Positions 8,340 to 17,737 are shown, counted from the first letter of the stretch. The stretch: 64,000 nt of DNA from Bradyrhizobium sp. CCBAU 51627 (GCF_028128765.1 NZ_LBJG01000026.1:110071-174070), one strand, 5' to 3'. Notes: a model not told the origin generated them from the letters alone. Numbers and translations are program-made.

Positions 8340-9485
8340 TTAGCGCGCGTTCTTGCCCATCGCCTGCGCTGCCAAGGCGGCGAGTCGCGGATGGCGGCGC
8401 AAGCCCTGTGCGGCATGATCGCGCAACACAAAGGGCAGCCCGCGCCAGGACAGGGCGACGCTGACATCGGTGAGCGGCACCGGCTCGGCGCCGAAGCGAC
8501 GCTTGTAATCGTGATTGCCGATGCTGAGATCGAAGCGCCGCACGCCCTGCGCATGCAGCGCCGCCATCGTGCGCTCGGTCACGAGCAGCCCCGGCGAGCA
8601 GTTCGCCCATGGCTTGCCGGCATGGCCGATCCGTAGCAAATAGAAAGTCGCGCCATATCTGACACCGAGCGTGGTAGCGACGATGCCCTCGTCGCAGACG
8701 AGCGCGGAGATGACGGCATAACCTTCTGCGACGCCCTGCCGGGCCACCTCGCGATAAAAGGCGGCATAGGCTTCGTCGTTAAGGACGAAGGGCGATCCGA
8801 GCTGCTGCATGCGCTCCTGCTGCTGCACGTCCATGACGTCGAGAAGTTCGTGCGCACGAGCAATGTCGGTCGCGAGCTCGAACCGCGCGCCGGCGTGCCG
8901 GCTGAACACACGCCAGCAGCGCGGCATCTGCATGCGCTTGATCGAGGCCAGATAATCCGCATAGTCGTCGCCGGTCAGCACGAGATTGCCGTTGAGCGAG
9001 CAGGAGCCGAGCCGGCCGAGCGAAACCAGCGGGTTCGGCTTGGAGCCGACATAGGCCGGCAGCTTCTTCATGCGAAGCAGGTCGAAGCGATCGGGCAAGG
9101 CGCGCAGGGCGGCGACCAGCGCAGCGCTGATCGCTTGTGCGCCGGCCGCATCGAAACTCGCGTCAGAGGCCAGGATCGGCGCGTTGTTGTCGGAAACGCC
9201 GAGATCGGCAAACTCGACGACGCGGATCCCGCGCCGCGTGTGCGCGAACATCGGCACCATCGCGATGTCGCTGCCGGTCGCCGTATCGGTGATGACGGCG
9301 ATCAGCGGCGCGACGGCGTGAAAGGCCTCGTACCAGGCGGCCAGCCAGTAACCATGTTGGAACGCGGTGCGATGGCCATCGGTCAGGCGCAAGGCGGCCT
9401 GCTGCCAGTCGCGCAAGAAATCGACCGAGATTTCCCCCGTGCTGGACACGCGACCGTCTAGTTGATCGACGCTAAGAAACGCCAT
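8340..9485 (-). CDS. GNAT-family acyltransferase (BioF2-like/CelD type), exopolysaccharide locus
   Basis: A 381-residue protein of the BioF2-like acetyltransferase family, which is common in exopolysaccharide and cellulose clusters. Visible landmarks are FQHGYWLAAWYEAF near residue 45, the C-terminal GNAT half with YAVISALVCDEGIVATTLGV, and FDLSIGNHDYKRRFGAEP near residue 330, the FD-G---YK-rF signature of this family. It probably acylates a sugar or lipid-linked intermediate in the cytoplasm. It lies downstream of the polymerase gene on the same strand, 132 bp away. Confidence 0.85.
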   Translation of the reverse strand: MAFLSVDQLDGRVSSTGEISVDFLRDWQQAALRLTDGHRTAFQHGYWLAAWYEAFHAVAPLIAVITDTATGSDIAMVPMFAHTRRGIRVVEFADLGVSDNNAPILASDASFDAAGAQAISAALVAALRALPDRFDLLRMKKLPAYVGSKPNPLVSLGRLGSCSLNGNLVLTGDDYADYLASIKRMQMPRCWRVFSRHAGARFELATDIARAHELLDVMDVQQQERMQQLGSPFVLNDEAYAAFYREVARQGVAEGYAVISALVCDEGIVATTLGVRYGATFYLLRIGHAGKPWANCSPGLLVTERTMAALHAQGVRRFDLSIGNHDYKRRFGAEPVPLTDVSVALSWRGLPFVLRDHAAQGLRRHPRLAALAAQAMGKNAR

Positions 9486-9617
9486 TCGCTCGGAATACGG
9501 TTACTGAACCTGTCCAGATAGATTATGTTTTGCCGCAGACCACAAGTTATGTCGCTGGTTATCGTTAAGTCGATATCCGTCCTGCCGCACGCGGGGTGTT
9601 CCGCCTGGGACAGTCTG

Positions 9618-10970
9618 TCAGCCGGCCCGTTCCATCTGCGCGACGCATTGAAATCGGGCCAGGAAGTGCAGGCCGGCGACGGCGAGCGCGAACATGAACC
9701 AGACCGGATTCTGCCGCTCGAGCAGGAAGGTCTCGGTCGTCCCGAAATACAGGCCGAACAGCCAGATGGTCAGGAACAGCTTGCCCAACGCGCTATTGCG
9801 GTTCCGCGCCTGCATCTGCTGGAAATTGCGCAGCGGCGCCCAAACGAAGATGAGGATAACGAGCAGCATGCCCGGCAGGCCGATGGTGACGGCGAGATCG
9901 AGATAGCTGTTGTGACTATGCGCTGCGGTCACTGCCCATTCCGAACCCTGGGTGGTCCGCCCCTCCGCTGCGCCGTCCCAGAACGCCGCATAGCCATGAC
10001 CGGCGACCGGCTTTTCCGCCACGGCTGCGAGCGCAAACTCCCAGACCTCGGAACGACCGGTAAAGGTGGGGTCGATCGGCAGCGACCGCGTGATGCTGCC
10101 GAGCGCCGGGCTCATGACGCTGCCGACCGTCAGCAGGTTCATCACGACCAGTGGGGCGAAGCAGATGACCCGTTTCAGCCACAGGCTCTTCGTGACGTAG
10201 ACCAGCGAGGCCAAGGCATAGATCGCCAGGCACAACGCCGACGACGTCTTGCCGCCGGTGAAGACCAGAAAGATGCCGGCCAGCAACGCAATGGCCGGCC
10301 CGACCACGAACGAGCCGACGGCAGAAAGGTAGATGCCGACATAGACCAGGATGGTCATCACCGGCGAGGCGACGTTCTTGTGGCCAAAACTGCCGCGCCA
10401 GTCGCCGGCGAGCTGCGGCTCGGTGATGTCGAGCGCACTGTGAATCGAATATTGCGGGGCGAGGACGACGCCGAGATAGCACAGCCCCAGCAGCACCAGC
10501 GCAGCGACGGCAAGGCACAGGTTGAAGCTCCGCTGCGTCGGCGGCAGCAGCGGCAGGATCACGGCGAGGGAGGTCACGCTGGCCGCGAGCACGAGGCGCT
10601 GGATCGAGACGTCGCGGCTCTCGGACAGGACGACGTTGATCAGCATCCAGCCGATGAAACAAAGGTGCAGCGGCGTCAGCAGCGTCTTCAGCGAGGGCGC
10701 ATCGGTGGCGAGGACGAACAGCACGCCGATCGCGGCGAGAAGGCCGAAGGTGACGTAATCCAGCGCCATGCGGCCGCCCACGACGGCGGCGACGTCCTCG
10801 CTGCGCAAATCCGGGAACGGATCGAGCGTGATCAGCACCAGAAGCAGGGCCGCGAGGGCCACGAGACAACGCGCCACCTGCACGACGTTCAGCCGGCCAA
10901 GCTCGTCGCGGAGCGCATGGCCGAATGAACGGACCTCGACGTCGGTCATGTCTGCGGCGCTGCGATCCAT
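9618..10970 (-). CDS. O-antigen ligase/Wzy-type polysaccharide polymerase (ExoQ-like)
   Basis: A 450-residue integral membrane protein with about 11-12 hydrophobic segments. The large periplasmic loop carries the Wzy_C signature: GRSEVWEFALAAV then GHGYAAFW and AAHSHNSYLDLAV (conserved H-N near residue 355). These are the residues used by O-antigen ligases and by ExoQ/Wzy polymerases, which join repeat units on the periplasmic face. In this locus a polymerase is more likely than a ligase, because ExoP-type and WecG-type genes are nearby. It starts with ATG 10968-10970. Confidence 0.88.
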   Translation of the reverse strand: MDRSAADMTDVEVRSFGHALRDELGRLNVVQVARCLVALAALLLVLITLDPFPDLRSEDVAAVVGGRMALDYVTFGLLAAIGVLFVLATDAPSLKTLLTPLHLCFIGWMLINVVLSESRDVSIQRLVLAASVTSLAVILPLLPPTQRSFNLCLAVAALVLLGLCYLGVVLAPQYSIHSALDITEPQLAGDWRGSFGHKNVASPVMTILVYVGIYLSAVGSFVVGPAIALLAGIFLVFTGGKTSSALCLAIYALASLVYVTKSLWLKRVICFAPLVVMNLLTVGSVMSPALGSITRSLPIDPTFTGRSEVWEFALAAVAEKPVAGHGYAAFWDGAAEGRTTQGSEWAVTAAHSHNSYLDLAVTIGLPGMLLVILIFVWAPLRNFQQMQARNRNSALGKLFLTIWLFGLYFGTTETFLLERQNPVWFMFALAVAGLHFLARFQCVAQMERAG

Positions 10971-11012
10971 GCCTCGAGGCCTGGCGGGGACGATGGGGAA
11001 ATCTCTACGGGT

Positions 11013-12086
11013 CTAGCCCATCCGCGTTAACCATCCGTCAACCAGCATGCCGGAGGCGGCAGAAGCCTGGCTCTGCCGTGCGATGCTGCGCGCGATCTCG
11101 TAATATTGCAGCGCGCGCTGCTCCAGCGTGAGATTGTCCAGGATATAGCCGCGCGGATCGAACTTGCCGGCGGTGCAGCCGGCCCAGAAGTCAGACCAGC
11201 TTTCCTCGAAGCCGGCGCGGTCTGTGAACTGGAGGCCGCAGCGATCGTCCCAATAGGGCACCGACGACACCGGCTCGAACTGGACGCGATGCGGATAGTA
11301 ATCGGGATCCGGCCAGGGGCCGCCGGGATTCCAGGCGAACACCGGAACGCCGCATGACAGCGCCTGCTGATAGGCGATACCCTGGCTCTCGTTCTGGCAC
11401 AGGAAAATCATCGCTCGCGAGCGCGCCAGCGCGGCCTGGTAGTCCTCCTCCTTGTAGCTGCCGTAACGCAGCTCAGTGAACGTGCGGCCCTCCTTGACCA
11501 GCCGCGCGCGCACCGGCTCGACCAGCTCGGACACGTGACGGTCGCGATCCCAACTCACCTTGTCGTAAAGCAGCACGTCGATGGTCTTGTCGCGCGGCCG
11601 TGACGGCGCCCACAGATCGGTGTCGATGCCGACGGGCCAGGCTTCGGTATCGGGCCAATGCGGCCGGTACATGTCGGCATACCACGGACCGGGCACCAGG
11701 AATTTTTTCACCGGCAATCGCTTGAAGAGGTCGGGATCGTCGAACGGATGGTTATAGGCGGCAACGCCGAGCAGGATCGGATTCTTCCAGGCGAATTTGT
11801 TCAGCAGGAAGGCGCGGCCGATGATGCAGGCGACTTCCTCCGGATGCTGCGCGATATAGCGGTAGTCATTGACGCGGTAGCGGATGCCGAGGCGGTCGAG
11901 CCCGGCGCAAAGATTGAGGAACACGCGCAACTGGCCGCTCATGCGCGGTTCGCCGAACAGCATCTTGCGCGCCATGCGCCGCAGATGGCGGTCGCCGGGA
12001 AACCAGCGATCGTCCTTGTCCTCGTAGAACAGGTTGAGGATCATGTCGTCGGGATCGTAGTCGAATGTCTTGGCGGGCACTTTCAT
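11013..12086 (-). CDS. glycosyltransferase, GT4-like
   Basis: A 357-residue cytoplasmic protein resembling family 1/4-type glycosyltransferases in its C-terminal half: RSRAMIFLCQNESQGIAYQQAL followed by SCGVPVFAWNPGG, the E-x7-E-like donor-binding region around residue 232. The N-terminal half (FYEDKDDRWFPGDRH) contains no motif I know. It sits between the polymerase and a divergent GT2 gene and is presumably one of the transferases building the repeat unit. Donor and acceptor sugars cannot be assigned. It starts with ATG 12084-12086. Confidence 0.8.
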   Translation of the reverse strand: MKVPAKTFDYDPDDMILNLFYEDKDDRWFPGDRHLRRMARKMLFGEPRMSGQLRVFLNLCAGLDRLGIRYRVNDYRYIAQHPEEVACIIGRAFLLNKFAWKNPILLGVAAYNHPFDDPDLFKRLPVKKFLVPGPWYADMYRPHWPDTEAWPVGIDTDLWAPSRPRDKTIDVLLYDKVSWDRDRHVSELVEPVRARLVKEGRTFTELRYGSYKEEDYQAALARSRAMIFLCQNESQGIAYQQALSCGVPVFAWNPGGPWPDPDYYPHRVQFEPVSSVPYWDDRCGLQFTDRAGFEESWSDFWAGCTAGKFDPRGYILDNLTLEQRALQYYEIARSIARQSQASAASGMLVDGWLTRMG

Positions 12087-12321
12087 CCATCCGCGGCATC
12101 AAGGCCTCGCATTTTCGCATGAGACCGGCTGTCGCACCTCCGAAAAGCTGCGACAGACTTAACGCCACAGGTTTAACGCTAATCTACGAAACCGACGGTA
12201 AGACGGCCTTCGCAACAACGATTCGATCGTTATCCGGGTATCATCCGCAACGGCCTCGGAACGCGGCCTGGTTAACGGACCCTTAAACACGACGAGCCAT
12301 CGCTTGATCCTCGCCGACGCC

Positions 12322-13275
12322 ATGCTCGATGCACCGACGACCGCGCCCGCGGCGACGGATGCGCGCGCGAAGAAGCCAGCGGTCTCCGTCGTCATCCCGG
12401 CGAAGAATGCTGCCGCCTATATCGGCGAGGCCGTTGAAAGTGCGCTGTCGCAAGGCGGCGTCAGCGAGGTCCTCATCGTAGACGACGGCTCGACCGACGA
12501 GACTGTGGCGATTGTCCGTGCCATCTGCGATCCGCGGCTGCGCTTGATGAAGAACGACGCCGGTGGCGTGTCGGCCGCGCGCAACCTCGGCGCACGAAAC
12601 GCGCAAGGCGACTGGCTGATCTTCCTCGACGCCGATGACCGGCTGCGGCCCGACGCCGTGACGACGTTGCTGACGACCGCGAGCACCTCGTCACAGGCGG
12701 TGCTGGTCTATGGCGACTACAATACGATCGACAGCGCAGGACGGACGATTGGAAGGCGCGACCTGCTGAAGGGGCGCCGCAAGCCGTCCGGCAACGTGCT
12801 GGAGCGTCTCGCCGGCGGCAATTTCATCGTGAATGGCGGCATCATGCTGATCCGCGCCGACGCCTTCCGCGCGTCCGGCGGCTTCGACGTCGCGCTTCGC
12901 TATTGCGAGGATTGGCATTGCTGGTGCCGCCTTGCCGCGCTCGGCAAGTTCGCCTACGTGCCGAAACTCCTGCTCGATTATCGCCTGCACACGACCAACA
13001 CGATGAGCGCCGCGGTGCGGACCCCGCAGGATTTCTTCCCGGCGGTTGCACGCGTGTTCGACGATGAGCTGATCCTGGGCAAGCTGCCATCAGGCGCTGC
13101 GCCGCGGCTGCGGCAGGCCGCAGAAATCCATCTCGTAACCTATGCGGCCACGCAGGCGGTCCGCTTCGGAAGATATCGCGACGCGCTGGCCTATCTCGGC
13201 ATGGTCGGGCGGCGCTCGCCCAAGGCGATGCCGCGGTCCGCCGCCAAGATCGCTCTTTCCTGTTTTGGTATCTAG
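12322..13275 (+). CDS. glycosyltransferase family 2 protein
   Basis: A 317-residue GT-A glycosyltransferase. It shows VSVVIPAKNAAAYI, LIVDDGSTDET (nucleotide-binding Asp), GGVSAARNLGA and the metal-binding FLDADDR, followed by an acceptor-side ED motif (YCEDWHCWCRLA). It transfers one sugar during repeat-unit synthesis at the inner membrane. ATG 12322 has no good ribosome binding site; a TTG at 12304 in the same frame is an alternative start. It is divergent from the GT4-like gene and convergent with the next GT2 gene. Confidence 0.9.
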   Translation: MLDAPTTAPAATDARAKKPAVSVVIPAKNAAAYIGEAVESALSQGGVSEVLIVDDGSTDETVAIVRAICDPRLRLMKNDAGGVSAARNLGARNAQGDWLIFLDADDRLRPDAVTTLLTTASTSSQAVLVYGDYNTIDSAGRTIGRRDLLKGRRKPSGNVLERLAGGNFIVNGGIMLIRADAFRASGGFDVALRYCEDWHCWCRLAALGKFAYVPKLLLDYRLHTTNTMSAAVRTPQDFFPAVARVFDDELILGKLPSGAAPRLRQAAEIHLVTYAATQAVRFGRYRDALAYLGMVGRRSPKAMPRSAAKIALSCFGI

Positions 13276-13296
13276 CGGCGGTTCGGCGCAGACGCG

Positions 13297-14325
13297 TCAG
13301 GAAACGATCTTGGAAGCCTCATAGGGCTTCGGATCGTAACCAAGCGCCGCAAGAGCAGAACCGAGAGCCACCAGCACGGGGTGCATCGCGACCACCGCTT
13401 TGGACGACGCCAGCAGGCGGGTCGAGCGCACCAACGACAGCGGCAACCGCGCCAAAGTCTGCGCAACCAAGCGCGCCCGCGCGCCCGCGCCGTGAGCGGC
13501 TTTGGACCGCACGCTATAGTTGATCACCCCGATGCGGAGGCTCCGTTTGGCGATCCAGCCGAGGCTGGTGCGGTTCTCCGGCACAGTCTCGGTGATGACG
13601 GCTTCCGCGGTCCAGTGGAAGGTCATGCCAGCATTGCGACCGCGATAGAAGAAGTCGCAATCTCCGCCGCCGAGGAAATTGAAGCGCAAATCGAAGGCGG
13701 GGCTGCCGAGCCGCTCGAACGCGCCGCGCGTGATCAGGCAATTGCCGCAGCCGTAGATCACCGGCACCGCACCGGTGTAGTCGTAAGTGGGACAGAAGGC
13801 GGGATGGCGCGCGAGCCAGGGCTGGCTGTCGTCGTCGAAATCAGGCAGCACCGGGCCGCCGACCACGTCGGCACCGGTCGCCTCCGCCGTGCGGACCATC
13901 AGCTCGAGCCAATCGGGCGAAGCGATTTCGTCGTCGTCGATCATCAGGAAGCGGGTTGCAGCGGGAAACAGCGCTTGCGCCGTCTCGAACGCGGCGTTGA
14001 TCGCCTGGCAATTGCCCTGCCGCTTCTCGACCAGGCAGATGCCCTGGAGTTTGCCGGCGGCGAGATATTCCGCTGCAACCGGCGCACTCGCGCGGCCTGC
14101 CGCATCGTTCTCGACCATCACCACCGCAAAGGAGCGCGGGGTGCGCTGAGCGACCAGCGAATCCAGTGTCAGGCGCAGATGGTCGGGGCGGCGGAAGCAG
14201 GGAATGCAAACGACGATGCCGACCGAGAGGTCTATGACGCGCGAACTCGCCGCGATCTCTCTGAAGGGATCGCGCACGGCATCCGAGATCCGGCTGGCGG
14301 ACAAGTCTGTCGGGATCAGCGTCAT
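13297..14325 (-). CDS. glycosyltransferase family 2 protein
   Basis: A 342-residue GT2 enzyme. The GT-A core has VGIVVCIPCFRRPDHLRLT, RQGNCQAINAAFETA, and an extended metal motif RFLMIDDDEI (three Asp), then GGPVLPDF and FLGGGDCDFFYR, the typical acceptor-side D/E pair. The C-terminal 100 residues may hold an amphipathic membrane-binding helix. The start is ATG 14323-14325 with GGAAG 5 nt upstream; the frame is open further upstream, but without support. It is transcribed away from the acyltransferase gene across a 334-bp intergenic region. Confidence 0.9.
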   Translation of the reverse strand: MTLIPTDLSASRISDAVRDPFREIAASSRVIDLSVGIVVCIPCFRRPDHLRLTLDSLVAQRTPRSFAVVMVENDAAGRASAPVAAEYLAAGKLQGICLVEKRQGNCQAINAAFETAQALFPAATRFLMIDDDEIASPDWLELMVRTAEATGADVVGGPVLPDFDDDSQPWLARHPAFCPTYDYTGAVPVIYGCGNCLITRGAFERLGSPAFDLRFNFLGGGDCDFFYRGRNAGMTFHWTAEAVITETVPENRTSLGWIAKRSLRIGVINYSVRSKAAHGAGARARLVAQTLARLPLSLVRSTRLLASSKAVVAMHPVLVALGSALAALGYDPKPYEASKIVS

Positions 14326-14659
14326 AAGCTTCCAAATGACTGAGACATATTGAGAAAGCCTTGCGCCCGGTGTCTCAGGGTGACACGTCCGCGCGGGACA
14401 AATACGTCCCAAAATGGACCTCCTATGTCGGCGCTCAAGCCGCACCGCGACGCCAATCGCCCCGCCATGACGGGTCCTGTCATGCGCTTACCCTTTCGTG
14501 TGCCTTCCCTGCGAATTCCTGCAGGCATGGTCCTGCAATTTGCAGTCCATCACCCGGCACGCCAGGTGCAGCGTCATTCTTCACTGCGTTTTTACACCAG
14601 GGATGCCAGGGTCGGCACGACGAGAGAGGCGCGGGGCGCTGCGAGGGGCGGGAGCGAAT
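14326..14659. other. long divergent intergenic region of the exopolysaccharide locus
   Basis: 334 bases separate the divergent GT2 and acyltransferase genes, with no convincing gene inside. They contain the phased GTCC/GGAC array at 14387-14419 and a 6-bp inverted repeat, CATGAC/GTCATG, at 14466-14484. This is the most likely control region for both directions of the locus, but promoters cannot be pinpointed by eye. Confidence 0.55.
14387..14419. promoter_or_regulatory. helically phased GTCC/GGAC array, candidate operator
   Basis: Four alternating tetramers are spaced by about one helical turn: GTCC 14387-14390, GGAC 14396-14399, GTCC 14406-14409 and GGAC 14416-14419 (gaps 5, 6 and 6 nt). 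Each neighbouring pair forms an inverted repeat. It lies between divergent exopolysaccharide genes, so a dimeric regulator binding cooperatively is plausible. Confidence 0.45.
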
Positions 14660-15223
14660 GTGGTGCACAAGATCGAGAACCCGGTGCTGCGGGCCCTTGC
14701 GCTCCTGTTCTTCGCCTATCGACGTGCCTGGCTGACGCTGCGGTACGGGCGCCGGCTCCAGCTCGGACCAGGGATCGTGTTCAAGGGCCGGCTGGTGCTC
14801 GGTCGCGGGGTCCGGGTGTCGATCGGCGCGAACTGCCGGATCGGCAAGCGCGTGCTCATCACCGGCCATGGCCAGGTGACGGTCGGCAACGACACCTTGC
14901 TCAACGGCTGCTGGATCGGCTGCGAGCAGAAGGTCGACATCGGCTCGTTCTGCTTGATCAGCGACTGCGACATCGCCGACACGGCCTTTCACAACCTTGC
15001 CCCGCGGCTTCGGCACGAACCTGCGGTTGGCCGCACCGTCGCGCCGGTCCGCATCGGGGACAACGTCTGGGTGGGGGCGCGCGCGATCGTGCTCAAGGGC
15101 GTGACGATCGGCAACCATTCCGTCGTGGGCGCCGGAACGGTGGTGCGTGAGGACGTCGCCCCGCGCGTGGTCGTCGCCGGCAACCCGGCTTTGGTCGTCA
15201 AGCAATTCCGCGACGACGAATAG
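14660..15223 (+). CDS. left-handed beta-helix acyltransferase
   Basis: A 187-residue protein of the hexapeptide-repeat acyltransferase superfamily. Repeats run from about residue 40 to 165 (for example VSIGANCRIGKRVLITG, then KVDIGSFCLISDCDI and VWVGARAIVLKGVTIG). The family ending VVVAGNPALVVKQF is present. Such enzymes add acetyl or similar groups to sugars. The start is GTG 14660 (or the adjacent GTG 14663) behind GGGAG; upstream codons are open but unlike coding sequence. It is followed by the exoP-like gene 234 bp downstream, so it is a likely polysaccharide-modifying enzyme. Confidence 0.85.
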   Translation: MVHKIENPVLRALALLFFAYRRAWLTLRYGRRLQLGPGIVFKGRLVLGRGVRVSIGANCRIGKRVLITGHGQVTVGNDTLLNGCWIGCEQKVDIGSFCLISDCDIADTAFHNLAPRLRHEPAVGRTVAPVRIGDNVWVGARAIVLKGVTIGNHSVVGAGTVVREDVAPRVVVAGNPALVVKQFRDDE

Positions 15224-15457
15224 GCGAAGTAACGAACTGTTAATGACTGGAGGAGGAGGTCGCCGACAGCGTCACGACGACGCGGCAAAATGGCGGCCTG
15301 CACTTAAACGCTTTGTTTGCCATTTCGGTGAATAGTCCCTCAATGAGTATGGTTAATTTTCCCTGTTGCGTTGATTGCGCGACTATATCCCAGGTGCGGG
15401 GCGTAAAGCGAAGAGTAACCCCTCAGCCCGCGATCGTTGGAATGAAAGCTGGGGACT

Positions 15458-17737
15458 ATGCTTGACTACAACCAGCCGATAGAACGGGGCAGGTCGGAGG
15501 CCCCGCAGCGAACGTCAGAGGGCAGCTTCAACATGCTGGAGCTCGTCAATCTGCTGTGGCGGCGCAAGATCGCGATCGCCGCTGCGGCGCTGATCGGCGC
15601 CGGCCTCGCCGTCACGATCGGCAAGAGCCTGACGCCCCGTTACACCGCGACCGCCCAGCTTTACGTCGATCCGCGCGAGCTTCAGCTCGTCGATCGCGAG
15701 CTCACGCCGCGCGCGCAGGACGTCTCCGGCATGTCCATGGTGGTGGAGAGCCAGGCGCGTCTAATCACCTCCAACAGCGTGCTGTTGCAGGTGATCCAGC
15801 AGGCGGGTCTCGAGAAGGACCCGGAATTCGGCGGCGGTGACGGCAAGACCCTGGCCTCGTCCCTGCTCGGCCTGATCGGCCTGCAGCTCCGCGCGCCCTC
15901 CGTTGCGGAGGTCAAGGAGGTGCAGCTCGCTGCCCTCGACGCGCTCAACAAGCACATCACCATTCGCAAGACCGAGAAGAGCTTCATCGTCGACATCGAG
16001 GTCTGGTCGATCGATCCGGCGAAGGCGGCGATGCTCGCCAACACCCTGACCAGCGTCTACCTGACGGAATCCCGCAACTCGCAGGCGCTGGCGGCGCGGC
16101 GCGCGACCAGCGAATTGTCGGGCCGACTGAAGGAGCTGCGCGAGCGGCTGCGCAATGCCGAAACCGCGCTTGCCACCTACAAGGCCCAGAACAATTTCGT
16201 CGGCACCCAGGACTCGCTGATCTCCGATCAGCAGCTCTCCGCCAGCAACCAACGGCTGTCCGCGGCCCGCGCGGCCACGATGGACGCACAGGCACGGCTG
16301 GACCAGATCGAGGCGAACAAGCGGACCGCGGCGGATGCAGGCGCAATCCCCGAAGCGCTGCAATCGCCGACGATCGCAAACCTGCGCGCCCAATATGCCG
16401 ATGCCCGCAAGAAATATGCGGAGCAGACCGCAGAGCTCGGACCGCGGCACCCGGCGCTGCGCCAGACCGAAAAGCAGGTCGAGGATCTCAAGCGCACCAT
16501 CAATGAAGAGATCGAGCGCTTCGCGCTGTCCGCCAAGAACGATCTGACTCGCGCCCGCGATTACGAGGCCTCGCTCAACCGTGCGCTGGAAGTGCAGAAG
16601 CGGCAGAGCGTGCAGCTCAGCCAGGCCGCCGTGCGCCTGCGCGAGCTCGAGCGCGAGGCCGACGCCAGCCGCGACGTCTATCAATCCTTCCTCAAGCGCT
16701 CGCGCGAGACCGAGGAGCAGGAGACCCTGAACACCTCGGCGGCCCGCGTCATCGGCGAGGCCACGGTGCCGCAGCGACGTTCGTTCCCCCCGGCAATGAG
16801 CCTGTTCGCGATGATCGGCTTCATTTTCGGCGCGCTGGCTGCCGCCTCCTGGTTCGTCGCAGCCGAGCATCTGTTCAACGGCGCGACCACGCCTGAGCCG
16901 AACCGCCGCGAACGCACGCCCGCGCCTGACGTTTCGAAGGCTCAGGGGGAAGCCGCCGCACCTCCACCGGCGCTTGCGCTGGTCGAGAAACCGCTGATCG
17001 CCCGCCTTCAGGAAGCCGACGTGATCCGCACGCTCGGCGCCATTCTCGCCACCGGCGGCGGCGTCGACCTGACCCGCATCGGCTGGCCGACGCTGCGCCC
17101 CGGATTTCCGCTGACGACGCTGCTCAACGCCTTGCGCGACATGCGCGCGGCGATGGTCCGCCGGGCGAGCGGCAAGACCATGCCGATGATGGCCCTGGTC
17201 GGGGCCGGCGATACCGCCGGACGCAGCGTGGCTGCACTGAATTTAGCGCTCGCCGCCGCGCGGGACGGCAGCCGGGTTCTGATGATCGATGCCGACCATC
17301 AGGCGCGCACGCTCTCGAACAAGGTCAGTCGCCCGGGCAAGAGCGAGCCGGGCAAACTCGGCTGGCTCTCGATCGGCAGCAAAGCCGCGCACGAAATCAA
17401 GACTGTCAATGGCATCTCGGTGCTGCCGGCGGCCGGGAGCGATGACGGCAAGGCCGCCGATGCCATCCGCAAGACAATCGCCCAGGCGCGCTCGGCCGGC
17501 GGCTATGACCTCGTCATTCTCGACGGCCCGGCGATGCCGCTCTCCGGCGCCGGCCGCAAGCTGCTCGACGGCGTCGATGCGCTGGTGGCGGTGCTGCCGA
17601 CCAGCCTCGACATCAACGACAGCATGGAAGAGATCCTGACCGCGCTCGGCGGCACTGAGCGCAAGCTCGTCGGCGTCGTGCTCGACGAGCTCACCCCCAC
17701 AACTCAAACGCGCCAGCGAGGCAAACAATATGCTTGA
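15458..17737 (+). CDS. exoP: ExoP/GumC-like polysaccharide chain-length regulator with degenerate BY-kinase domain
   Basis: A 759-residue Wzz-type co-polymerase. TM1 is at about residues 36-52 and a periplasmic coiled-coil region spans about 60-430. The Wzz Pro-rich motif PQRRSFPPAMS sits at TM2 (about 440-465), and an intracellular domain begins near 575. That domain resembles a tyrosine autokinase, with IDAD (610-613) as Walker A' and LVILDGPA (Asp689) as Walker B. However, the Walker A is GAGDTAGRS (582-590) with Arg589 in place of the Lys, and the usual C-terminal Tyr cluster is reduced to one Tyr (KQYA). Chain-length control is likely; kinase activity is doubtful. It overlaps the next gene by 8 nt. 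Confidence 0.9.
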   Translation: MLDYNQPIERGRSEAPQRTSEGSFNMLELVNLLWRRKIAIAAAALIGAGLAVTIGKSLTPRYTATAQLYVDPRELQLVDRELTPRAQDVSGMSMVVESQARLITSNSVLLQVIQQAGLEKDPEFGGGDGKTLASSLLGLIGLQLRAPSVAEVKEVQLAALDALNKHITIRKTEKSFIVDIEVWSIDPAKAAMLANTLTSVYLTESRNSQALAARRATSELSGRLKELRERLRNAETALATYKAQNNFVGTQDSLISDQQLSASNQRLSAARAATMDAQARLDQIEANKRTAADAGAIPEALQSPTIANLRAQYADARKKYAEQTAELGPRHPALRQTEKQVEDLKRTINEEIERFALSAKNDLTRARDYEASLNRALEVQKRQSVQLSQAAVRLRELEREADASRDVYQSFLKRSRETEEQETLNTSAARVIGEATVPQRRSFPPAMSLFAMIGFIFGALAAASWFVAAEHLFNGATTPEPNRRERTPAPDVSKAQGEAAAPPPALALVEKPLIARLQEADVIRTLGAILATGGGVDLTRIGWPTLRPGFPLTTLLNALRDMRAAMVRRASGKTMPMMALVGAGDTAGRSVAALNLALAAARDGSRVLMIDADHQARTLSNKVSRPGKSEPGKLGWLSIGSKAAHEIKTVNGISVLPAAGSDDGKAADAIRKTIAQARSAGGYDLVILDGPAMPLSGAGRKLLDGVDALVAVLPTSLDINDSMEEILTALGGTERKLVGVVLDELTPTTQTRQRGKQYA

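Noticed and set aside
9525..10928. Long plus-strand open frame (467 codons) opposite the polymerase gene
   Set aside because: Its translation is Arg/Asp/Gln-rich with no recognisable domain, while the opposite strand encodes a clear Wzy/ExoQ-like membrane protein. High GC keeps the antisense frame open.
13381..14343. Plus-strand open frame of 320 codons opposite the GT2 gene
   Set aside because: Composition is low-complexity and charged, with no ribosome binding site, and the minus strand carries clear GT2 motifs.
14387..14419. Alternating tetramers as a CRISPR or satellite array
   Set aside because: Units are only 4 nt with 5-6 nt spacers and occur four times; no long direct repeats or cas genes are present anywhere in the window.
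17730..17737. Possible frameshift fusing the exoP-like and GT26 genes
   Set aside because: Both reading frames are complete with proper start, stop and family length; an 8-nt overlap is ordinary translational coupling.
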